Positions 48,808 to 55,882 of a stretch of 64,000 bases of DNA are shown here, in pieces (within the stretch, counting starts at the first letter, position 1; the number at the start of each line of letters is the position of its first letter). Under the pieces are notes generated by a model. The model was not told where the DNA came from. It ran no database searches and saw only the letters and a program-made list of their open reading frames with translations. A program made the position numbers and the translations under genes. This stretch comes from Pseudomonas avellanae BPIC 631 (GTDB lineage: Bacteria > Pseudomonadota > Gammaproteobacteria > Pseudomonadales > Pseudomonadaceae). The stretch lies in the NCBI RefSeq assembly GCF_000444135.1, contig NZ_ATDK01000219.1, positions 1 through 64,000 on the forward strand, read 5' to 3'.

Positions 48808-51408
48808 GTGCTTGAAGCCTACCGTAAACACATCGAAGAGCGTGCCGCCCAGGGTATCGTGCCCCAGCCGCTTAACGCCGAACAAACCGCAGGCCTGGTC
48901 GAGCTGCTGAAAAATCCCCCGGCTGGCGAAGAAGCTTTCCTTGTCGACCTGATCACCAATCGCATTCCACCGGGTGTTGACGAAGCTGCCTACGTCAAGG
49001 CCGGCTTCCTGTCCGCCCTGGCCAAGGGCGAAGCCACTTCTCCTTTGATCGACAAAAAACGCGCAACCGAGCTGCTGGGCACCATGCAGGGCGGCTACAA
49101 CATCGTCACGCTGGTCGAACTGCTCGACGACGCCACCCTGGCCCCGGTCGCTGCCGAACAACTCAAGCACACTCTGCTGATGTTCGATGCCTTCCACGAC
49201 GTCGCCGAAAAAGCCAAGAGCGGCAACGCTCACGCCAAGGCTGTCGTGCAGTCCTGGGCTGACGGCGAGTGGTTCAAGAAGCGTCCGACCCTGGCCGACA
49301 AGATCAGCCTGCGCGTCTTCAAGGTGACGGGCGAAACCAACACCGACGACCTGTCCCCGGCACCTGATGCCTGGTCGCGCCCGGACATCCCGCTGCACGC
49401 CCTGGCCATGCTGAAAATGGCCCGTGACGGCATCGTTCCGGACGTACAGGGCTCCATCGGCCCGATGAAGCAGATCGAAGAAATGCGCGACCAGGGCTTC
49501 CCTATCGCCTACGTCGGTGACGTGGTCGGTACAGGTTCTTCGCGTAAATCGGCAACCAACTCGGTGCTGTGGTTCTTCGGCGACGACGTTCCTTACGTGC
49601 CGAACAAGCGTGCCGGTGGTTTCTGCTTTGGCACCAAAATCGCCCCGATCTTCTATAACACCATGGAAGATGCTGGCGCTCTGCCAATCGAATTCGATGT
49701 CTCGAACATCAACATGGGCGACGTGATCGACGTTTACCCGTACGAAGGCAAGGTCTGCAAGCACGACAGCGACGAAGTCATCACCACCTTCGAAATGAAG
49801 ACCCCGGTGCTGCTCGACGAAGTTCGCGCTGGCGGCCGTATCCCGCTGATCATCGGTCGCGGGCTGACCAGCAAGGCGCGCGCCGAACTGGGCCTGCCTG
49901 CGTTCGACCTGTTCAAGACCCCAGACCAGCCAGCTGAAAGCACCAAGGGTTTCACCCTGGCGCAGAAGATGGTTGGCAAGGCGTGCGGCGTAGCCGGTAT
50001 CCGTCCGGGCACTTACTGCGAACCGAAAATGACCACCGTCGGTTCCCAGGACACCACTGGCCCGATGACCCGCGACGAGCTCAAAGACCTCGCGTGCCTG
50101 GGCTTCTCGACCGATCTGGTCATGCAGTCGTTCTGCCACACCGCTGCCTATCCGAAGCCGATCGACGTCAAGACGCACCACACGCTGCCTGACTTCATCA
50201 TGACCCGTGGCGGAGTATCGCTGCGTCCGGGTGACGGCATCATCCACAGCTGGTTGAACCGCATGCTGTTGCCGGACACCGTCGGCACAGGTGGCGACTC
50301 GCACACCCGCTTCCCGATCGGCATCTCGTTCCCGGCCGGCTCCGGTCTGGTTGCATTCGCCGCGGCCACTGGCGTCATGCCGCTGGACATGCCCGAGTCG
50401 ATTCTGGTTCGCTTCAAGGGCAAGCTGCAACCTGGCATCACCCTGCGTGACCTGGTTCACGCCATTCCTTACTACGCGATTCAGGCTGGCCTGCTGACCG
50501 TAGAGAAGAAAGGCAAGAAGAACGCCTTCTCCGGTCGCATTCTGGAGATCGAAGGCCTTGATAACCTGAGCATCGAGCAGGCTTTCGAGCTGTCCGACGC
50601 ATCGGCCGAACGTTCGGCTGCCGGTTGCACCATCAAGCTGGCCAAAGAGCCAATCATCGAATACCTGAACTCGAACATCACCCTGCTGCGCTGGATGATC
50701 GAACAGGGTTACGGCGATCCGCGCACCCTGGAGCGTCGTGCTCAGGCGATGGAAGCCTGGGTGGCCAATCCTGAGCTGCTCGAAGCCGACGCAGACGCCG
50801 AGTACGCTGAAATCATCGAAATCGACCTGGCCGACGTCAAGGAGCCTGTGCTCTGCGCGCCGAACGACCCGGACGATGCCCGCCTGCTGTCTTCTGTACA
50901 GGGCGAGAAAATCGACGAAGTGTTCATCGGTTCGTGCATGACCAACATCGGCCACTTCCGCGCTGCGGGCAAGTTGCTGGAACAGGTCAAAGGCCAGTTG
51001 CCGACGCGTCTGTGGCTGTCGCCGCCGACCAAGATGGATGCTCACCAGTTGACCGAAGAAGGCTACTACGGCATCTACGGCAAAGCTGGCGCACGCATGG
51101 AAATGCCGGGCTGCTCGCTGTGCATGGGTAACCAGGCACGCGTCGAGCCGAACTCCACCGTTGTTTCGACATCGACCCGTAACTTCCCGAACCGTCTGGG
51201 TGACGGCGCGAACGTCTACCTGGCTTCGGCCGAACTGGCGTCCGTTGCTTCGATTCTGGGTCGTCTGCCGACCGTCGAAGAGTACATGGGCTACGCCAAC
51301 CAGATCGACACAATGGCCGCGGACGTGTACCGCTACCTGAGCTTCGATCAGATCGCCGAGTTCCGTGAAGCCGCTGCAAACGCCAACATCCCGGCACTGC
51401 AAGTGTAA
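48808..51408 (+). CDS. acnB: Aconitate hydratase B (bifunctional 2-methylisocitrate dehydratase)
   Basis: An 866-residue TCA-cycle enzyme that isomerises citrate and isocitrate. The GTG at 48808 with GAGGG upstream gives the standard [16 protein letters not shown] start; upstream in-frame ATGs are not supported. The AcnB-type HEAT-like N-terminal domain is followed by the swivel domain, and the 4Fe-4S cysteines are in [13 protein letters not shown] and [12 protein letters not shown]. Length matches E. coli AcnB. A strong terminator lies after the stop. Confidence 0.97.
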   Translation: MLEAYRKHIEERAAQGIVPQPLNAEQTAGLVELLKNPPAGEEAFLVDLITNRIPPGVDEAAYVKAGFLSALAKGEATSPLIDKKRATELLGTMQGGYNIVTLVELLDDATLAPVAAEQLKHTLLMFDAFHDVAEKAKSGNAHAKAVVQSWADGEWFKKRPTLADKISLRVFKVTGETNTDDLSPAPDAWSRPDIPLHALAMLKMARDGIVPDVQGSIGPMKQIEEMRDQGFPIAYVGDVVGTGSSRKSATNSVLWFFGDDVPYVPNKRAGGFCFGTKIAPIFYNTMEDAGALPIEFDVSNINMGDVIDVYPYEGKVCKHDSDEVITTFEMKTPVLLDEVRAGGRIPLIIGRGLTSKARAELGLPAFDLFKTPDQPAESTKGFTLAQKMVGKACGVAGIRPGTYCEPKMTTVGSQDTTGPMTRDELKDLACLGFSTDLVMQSFCHTAAYPKPIDVKTHHTLPDFIMTRGGVSLRPGDGIIHSWLNRMLLPDTVGTGGDSHTRFPIGISFPAGSGLVAFAAATGVMPLDMPESILVRFKGKLQPGITLRDLVHAIPYYAIQAGLLTVEKKGKKNAFSGRILEIEGLDNLSIEQAFELSDASAERSAAGCTIKLAKEPIIEYLNSNITLLRWMIEQGYGDPRTLERRAQAMEAWVANPELLEADADAEYAEIIEIDLADVKEPVLCAPNDPDDARLLSSVQGEKIDEVFIGSCMTNIGHFRAAGKLLEQVKGQLPTRLWLSPPTKMDAHQLTEEGYYGIYGKAGARMEMPGCSLCMGNQARVEPNSTVVSTSTRNFPNRLGDGANVYLASAELASVASILGRLPTVEEYMGYANQIDTMAADVYRYLSFDQIAEFREAAANANIPALQV

Positions 51409-51430
51409 TCACCGCACAAAGCGTTAAAAG

Positions 51431-51459
51431 AACCCCATCCTCGTGATGGGTTTTTTTTT
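51431..51459 (+). terminator. Intrinsic terminator of acnB
   Basis: Stem AACCCCATC / GATGGGTT followed by nine T, beginning about 20 bases after the stop codon. Confidence 0.9.
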
Positions 51460-51514
51460 GGATTAAAAGCCTGCGCTTACCTATATTTTTCACATTTGGA
51501 TGGCTATAGTGACC

Positions 51515-51688
51515 GCCCTTGTTGGGGAGTAGCCTGCTCGTGACCCTGGTCACAGAGCGTTCGTATCAACATTCTCGGCAGCATGCCGTGGTACGAACAC
51601 CTTCCGGTTGGCGAGACCAACGATGCATCCATGCCTAAAGTCGGGCGTGTGGTTGCGTCGTTGACTCATAGCCCGACTGGATATAACC
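51515..51688 (+). ncRNA. yybP-ykoY manganese riboswitch in the mntP leader
   Basis: The conserved core TTGGGGAGTAGCC (51522-51534) and the later TCAACATTCTCGG...CGTGGTACG and GGTTGGCGAGACCAACG match what is known of this Mn2+-sensing family, including the E. coli mntP leader. The expression platform shows an 8-bp inverted repeat AGTCGGGC / GCCCGACT (51639-51646 and 51671-51678) ending about ten bases before the GTG, where it could occlude the ribosome site when metal is absent. Confidence 0.8.
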
Positions 51689-52261
51689 GTGAACCCGATT
51701 TCCCTCCTCTTTCTTGCGCTTGCCATGTCCACGGACGCCTTTGCTGCGGCCCTTGGTAAAGGAGCAAGCCTGCACAAACCGCGCTTTATCGAAGCGTTAC
51801 GTACCGGCCTGATATTCGGTGCCATCGAAACCATCACCCCGGTCATCGGCTGGGGCATCGGCCAGGTGGCTGCGCGCTTCGCCGAGAGCTGGGACCACTG
51901 GATCGCCTTCACGCTGCTGCTGGTGCTAGGCCTGCACATGATCTACAACGGCCTCAAGCATGACGACGAAGAAGAGCAGAAAAAACCTGGCTCACATTCT
52001 TTCTGGATTCTGGCAGTCACCGCCTTCGCCACCAGTATCGATGCACTGGCGGTCGGCGTGGGCCTGGCGTTTGTCGACGTCAATATCATGGTCGCTGCGC
52101 TGGCCATCGGCCTGGCCACCACCGTAATGGTCACCATTGGCGTAATGCTGGGACGGGTACTCGGCACGATAGTCGGCAAGCGCGCTGAAATCGTTGGCGG
52201 TATCGTGCTGATCGTGGTCGGCGCAACGATTCTTTATGAGCACTTGTCTGCAGCGGCCTGA
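51689..52261 (+). CDS. mntP: Manganese efflux pump MntP
   Basis: A 190-residue, six-helix exporter of Mn2+. The two repeat-related motifs carry the essential aspartates: Asp16 in [16 protein letters not shown] and Asp118 in [16 protein letters not shown]. Start codon GTG. The upstream yybP-ykoY element indicates induction by manganese. A hydrophilic loop with DDEEEQKK lies in the middle. Confidence 0.95.
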   Translation: MNPISLLFLALAMSTDAFAAALGKGASLHKPRFIEALRTGLIFGAIETITPVIGWGIGQVAARFAESWDHWIAFTLLLVLGLHMIYNGLKHDDEEEQKKPGSHSFWILAVTAFATSIDALAVGVGLAFVDVNIMVAALAIGLATTVMVTIGVMLGRVLGTIVGKRAEIVGGIVLIVVGATILYEHLSAAA

Positions 52262-52563
52262 TTGACGGCCCGAGACCTATAAACGCAGAATCGAGTAGGG
52301 GGCGGGTTCACACCCGCCGTCCTCTCACACCACCGCCCCCCCCCGGCAGGCCAGACCCTTTCAGGCACTAAGATTTGTTACCACTACGACGATGTCACCC
52401 ACCACAGCCAGAAATATAGATGACATCCCGATCAGATTCTCAGGGCACTTCGCGAAAATCAAGACTTCTCCTACAGACCGCCTTTCACGCTTCCGATAGC
52501 CTCCCATGCGTCAACTAAACGCTGGTTATTGTTTACGGATCAAAGACATAAGGACGGCCTGCA
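52262..52563. other. Gap between mntP and PAAR gene with an intron-like 3' end
   Basis: On the minus strand the segment 52335-52292 contains a hairpin GGCGGGTGTGAACCCGCC followed by CCCTACTCGAT, similar to the 3' end (domain VI) of some bacterial group II introns. No reverse transcriptase is nearby, so it would be a remnant. A 9-C run follows at about 52337-52345. The rest holds no gene. Confidence 0.3.
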
Positions 52564-53727
52564 ATGATTTTTTCAGCTCGATTGGGCGACAAGCACGCCT
52601 GCCCATTGCCGGGTCACGGTACAACGCCTATCGCTTCTGCATCCGGTGACGTCAACATCAACGGCATGGGCGCAGCACGTGTGGGTGATACCTGCGGTTG
52701 CGGGGCGGTCATCACTTCAGGTTTCCCCTCTATTCAAGTGAATGGCCGTCCTATGGCCCACCTGGGAAGCCCAACCAGTCACGGCGGGACAATCATCACG
52801 GGCTCCAATAATGTTGGTGGCGGCTTCGTCATGGGTGACGCTGGTGGCGCGACCATTATTAACTTCATGGCGCTGGGGGCCTTACGACCAGACGGTTCCG
52901 TGGACGACGAGAAGATGGCGACCTTGTTGGCTGACCCGAAGCTCACGGAGAAAGCCTTGGCGGCGAACGCTTTGGTAAATCCAAATGCGGCCCATGAGAA
53001 ACCTGAAGAGGAAGATGTACCAAATGATGGACCTGAAGGCTGTACGCATCCGAACATGATGGAGAAGCTGGCGACCTACATCGCAGACGAGATGAACAAC
53101 AATATCCACCATTCCTCCGTCTTGAAGATGAATAAGCTGCTCAACTATGACGTTGCGGAAGAGACTCGTAAAAAAATGGACCTGCCTTGGTACGCCCAAA
53201 TAGGGAACACCAGCCCTCAAGCTATCGGCGCTTCAAACATGGCGGCAGCCATGATCCTTTGGACTGAGCGAGTAGGCCAAGGTCGTGATTGGGACCACAA
53301 ACCAAAGATCCACGCGAAGTTTGGCAGGTATCGCCATAGGCAAGGCAAGTACGACTACTACTACGATATCTGGTCCAACATTCATTACGGCTATGTGGGC
53401 ATGGCCGGTGGGCTCAGTGAGAGCGTCCTTTTAGACGGCGCAGGTGTCGAGCAGATTGTTTCAGATCAATTACGACGGTGGGGAGAGCAGATATTCGAAG
53501 CCAAAGAAGATCAGAGATTCAAAGGGCCTCATGCCACTGAGGGCGTAGAAGGGATGCGCGCATGGGATGACGTCCCGGATCGGATTTCTATTAGCATTGG
53601 CGTTAAACTCTTCTATGAGAATCCAAACGGAGGCGTCACGGCAAGAATGATCATGGACAAAGTACTCGTTGTCACACCGTCAGAATGGGGAGATGGCGCC
53701 AGTGTCCATGTCTGTGAAAAATATTAA
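52564..53727 (+). CDS. PAAR-domain effector with toxin-44-like C-terminal domain
   Basis: A 387-residue protein. Residues 1-95 form a PAAR spike domain (GDKHACPLPGHG, GAARVGDTCGCG, PMAHLGSPTSHGG; zinc-type ligands His11, Cys13, Cys44, Cys46, His66, His73). An acidic linker (about 110-160) follows. Residues 165-387 resemble the polymorphic toxin type 44 domain, with DWDHKPKIHAKFG at 242-254 and the aromatic stretch YDYYYDIWSNIHYGYVG at 263-279. PAAR proteins tip the VgrG spike of type VI secretion systems, so this is a likely effector. AAGGA precedes the ATG. No VgrG or adaptor gene is adjacent. Base composition is lower in G+C than flanks, suggesting acquisition. Confidence 0.75.
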   Translation: MIFSARLGDKHACPLPGHGTTPIASASGDVNINGMGAARVGDTCGCGAVITSGFPSIQVNGRPMAHLGSPTSHGGTIITGSNNVGGGFVMGDAGGATIINFMALGALRPDGSVDDEKMATLLADPKLTEKALAANALVNPNAAHEKPEEEDVPNDGPEGCTHPNMMEKLATYIADEMNNNIHHSSVLKMNKLLNYDVAEETRKKMDLPWYAQIGNTSPQAIGASNMAAAMILWTERVGQGRDWDHKPKIHAKFGRYRHRQGKYDYYYDIWSNIHYGYVGMAGGLSESVLLDGAGVEQIVSDQLRRWGEQIFEAKEDQRFKGPHATEGVEGMRAWDDVPDRISISIGVKLFYENPNGGVTARMIMDKVLVVTPSEWGDGASVHVCEKY

Positions 53728-54118
53728 GGCCCGGTATCTTATTGGGGCATTCATAGTTGTTCCAGCGCTGTTCTGGTACGTGGCGACCCCAGTTGTTCGT
53801 GTCCATTATTCTAAAGAAGCTACAAACGAGCTTCGTGTGATCTGGAACACCCAGCACAACATCCATAAAGAAGGAATGCTACCGGGTCAGGGCACATACG
53901 ATACCGGGCATATTTTCCCCAATGAGAAATTCTTTATGAATTTTGATTGGTGGAATGAAAAGAGTCTGCGGAGGTGTATAGCAATTACGCCAAAATGGGG
54001 CGGCGTGATAGACATCTACCTCGATGGCAAAGGCCGCATCGAAACTGCTAAAACTGGCCCTGACGTTATTGCTCGCTTGAAAAGATGTGAGGGTGACGCT
54101 GATCCTTTCCGGCCTTAA
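53708..54118 (+). CDS. Candidate immunity protein 1 (membrane-anchored)
   Basis: A protein of about 136 residues with one N-terminal transmembrane helix (ARYLIGAFIVVPALFWYVA) after a basic tail and a soluble domain of about 105 residues. It overlaps the effector stop by about 20 bases, typical of effector/immunity pairs. The start is uncertain: ATG at 53708 is preferred, while ATG 53693 or GTG 53714 are possible. The domain shares with the next two proteins the pattern HYxKEAT, IWNT, IFPNEKFFM, RCIxITP, IDIYLD, PDVIARLKxC and DPFRP. The two conserved Cys suggest a disulfide in the periplasm. Confidence 0.65.
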   Translation: MSVKNIKARYLIGAFIVVPALFWYVATPVVRVHYSKEATNELRVIWNTQHNIHKEGMLPGQGTYDTGHIFPNEKFFMNFDWWNEKSLRRCIAITPKWGGVIDIYLDGKGRIETAKTGPDVIARLKRCEGDADPFRP

Positions 54119-54168
54119 GGTGCCCAACCAGCCGCCCAAGAATGGAGAGTACGTGTTATTGAGCACAA

Positions 54169-54573
54169 ATGAAAAAAATTAAGGTCTGTTACTTGTTCCT
54201 TTTCCTATTGATAGCTCCGCTGGTGGCTTGGTATTTTGCTGCTCCCGGCGTAATTGTCCACTACCCTAAAGAAGCCACGGACGAACTGCGCTTAATTTGG
54301 AACACTCACGACCAGATTACACGGCAGCGAATGCTACCGGGGGAAGCGACATCGGAGTTTGGTCATGTATTTCCTGATGAGAACTTCTTCATGGTGTTCT
54401 TTTGGTGGACCGACAGATGTTTACGAAAATGCATCGACATCACACCTAAGCGCTGGGCAACGATAGACATCTACCTTGATAGGGCTGGTAGGGTCGATAT
54501 CGAAAAAACATCTCCTAAGGTTATTGCCCGGTTGAAGCAATGCGTGGGTGAATCTGACCCCTTTCGGCCCTAA
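54169..54573 (+). CDS. Candidate immunity protein 2 (paralogue)
   Basis: A 134-residue paralogue of the preceding protein. Basic start MKKIKVCY, one helix (LFLFLLIAPLVAWYFAA), then the same domain: HYPKEATDELRLIWNT, FPDENFFMVFFWW, KCIDITPKRW, IDIYLDRAGRV, KVIARLKQC and SDPFRP. It begins about 50 bases after the first. A duplication of the immunity gene is the simplest reading. Confidence 0.7.
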   Translation: MKKIKVCYLFLFLLIAPLVAWYFAAPGVIVHYPKEATDELRLIWNTHDQITRQRMLPGEATSEFGHVFPDENFFMVFFWWTDRCLRKCIDITPKRWATIDIYLDRAGRVDIEKTSPKVIARLKQCVGESDPFRP

Positions 54574-54696
54574 AGCGCCCTGCCAGCAACACAAAAAAGA
54601 CAATCAGCACGGCCACCATGCAAACCGAGACTTCCTTACGGAAACATTACCGCACGACGGCAACAACTGAGTTTATTGCAATAACGCGAGAAGGAC

Positions 54697-54708
54697 GGGG
54701 GGGGGGGG
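54697..54708. repeat. Homopolymeric G tract (12 G)
   Basis: An uninterrupted run of 12 G immediately upstream of the third paralogue. It ends nine bases before its GTG, leaving GGAAGG as ribosome site. Length changes by strand slippage could tune translation. Confidence 0.85.
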
Positions 54709-54717
54709 AAGGCACCA

Positions 54718-55146
54718 GTGAAAAAAAAAGCGAATAACGCTAAGTTCAGATATGGCCGATGGGTGCTTGGCGCCTTATTGATCTGCCCAATTGCATTTTG
54801 GTACTTGGCATCTCCGGTCGTAGCTGTCAATTTTTCACATGAAGGAAAGGAAGAATTTCGGTACATCTGGAACACGCAGCATCGAATCTATAAGGGTGAC
54901 ATGCCCAAAGGGGGCGGCTCAGCCGTAGAGTTCAGCTACATATTCCCTGACAAGGACTTTTTCATGATGTTCGATTGGTGGACCGACAAGGGTTTTCAGA
55001 GGTGCATCGACATCACGCCTGAATGGGGAAGTACGATAGACATCTATCTTGATGATATCGGCAGGATTGACACAACCAAAACGACGCCTGACGTCATTGC
55101 TCGTCTGAAACAGTGTGTGGGGCGACCAGACCCCTTCCGACCTTAA
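54718..55146 (+). CDS. Candidate immunity protein 3 (paralogue, G-tract leader)
   Basis: A 142-residue third paralogue, initiated at GTG. It has a longer basic N terminus (KKKANNAKFRYGR), one helix (VLGALLICPIAFWYLAS) and the common domain with IWNTQHRIYKGDM, FPDKDFFMMFDWWTDKGF, RCIDITPEWGSTIDIYLD, PDVIARLKQC and PDPFRP. It is closer to copy 2 in the middle and to copy 1 in others, so the three have diverged independently. Confidence 0.7.
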   Translation: MKKKANNAKFRYGRWVLGALLICPIAFWYLASPVVAVNFSHEGKEEFRYIWNTQHRIYKGDMPKGGGSAVEFSYIFPDKDFFMMFDWWTDKGFQRCIDITPEWGSTIDIYLDDIGRIDTTKTTPDVIARLKQCVGRPDPFRP

Positions 55147-55229
55147 CCGGCACTCCAGAACCGTAAGTGTCAAACGTTATGGTCCCCGAGGCGTGCCCAT
55201 AGCCCCGAATTCACTGGGTTAGCCGGCGT

Positions 55230-55271
55230 ATTCCACGACCATCCGGACACCGATTCCACGGCCATCCGGAC
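55230..55271. mobile_element. Tandem direct repeats, possible IS end remnant
   Basis: ATTCCACGACCATCCGGAC (55230-55248) and ATTCCACGGCCATCCGGAC (55253-55271) differ at one base. Multiple short terminal repeats of this style are seen at the ends of IS21-family elements. No transposase is present. Confidence 0.35.
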
Positions 55272-55304
55272 GCTTTCAGGCAGGCAGCAACGCAGGATTA
55301 TTCA

Positions 55305-55448
55305 TTACCATCGACCTCTTTTATAGCCGACAGCCACCAAGTAGAACCCAGACCACACCCTAAAGGAAGCGTCACGGCCAAGATGATCATGGACGAAGCG
55401 CTTACAGTACCGCCCCAGACATGGAGTGAAGGCATACTGGCGGCATAA
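55305..55448 (+). pseudogene. Orphan C-terminal fragment of a toxin-44-like effector
   Basis: Read in the frame ending at TAA 55446-55448, the tail GSVTAKMIMDEALTVPPQTW aligns with the effector's GGVTARMIMDKVLVVTPSEW at residues 356-375; the nucleotide match is also plain from 55365 on. There is no start codon or PAAR domain, so it is a displaced remnant, about 1.7 kb downstream of the intact copy. Similarity upstream of 55360 is not clear. Confidence 0.65.
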
Positions 55449-55826
55449 CCTGTTCAGCTCTTTATGACGGGGTTATTCGTCACTTACTAAGGCTTCAGCT
55501 GACTCCTGCACGCTCATCCCGGCGCCTCTCGACGCTCGGTAGCACAATGGCAAGCGTGCAGATCTCCCAGGGTGATTCGCGCGACCTTCCTGCTTGCGCC
55601 TGTCGGATCTACGTCACAACGTTCCGTGCAAGTATCGGGCTTTGACGATTGTGGTCGCCCTACCCACTGTGCCGCCTCATCCGCCTCCTGTTCGTCAGTC
55701 CGGCATTTTGCCTCGGGCTTCCTTCAGATTCGCAGTCACCCGCGACACCCTTGCCTCCGGCTAACACTTCCCCTTGCCGGGTGTGTAGAGGACTTGCACT
55801 TGCAAGTCACCAGCTTGGCGCACCAC

Positions 55827-55858
55827 AAAAAAAACCGCATCTCTCGATGCGGTTTTTT
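55827..55858 (-). terminator. Terminator of gdhB
   Basis: Stem AAAAAACCGCATC / GATGCGGTTTTTT, 25 bases after the gdhB stop on the minus strand. Confidence 0.9.
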
Positions 55859-55882
55859 ATGGCTCTACCGGTTACAAGCGGA

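Larger units (their letters stand above)
55147..55826. other. Decayed, repeat-rich gap before gdhB
   Basis: No intact gene. It holds the direct-repeat pair at 55230-55271, an orphan toxin-tail fragment at 55305-55448, and, at about 55560-55820, a GC-rich block without open frames that reads like a dispersed element rather than unique sequence. Confidence 0.55.

Noticed and set aside
48694..51402. A 902-codon open frame on the minus strand opposite acnB
   Set aside because: It mirrors acnB codon by codon, has no ribosome site or domain, and its His/Gln/Val-rich composition is typical of an antisense shadow in GC-rich DNA.
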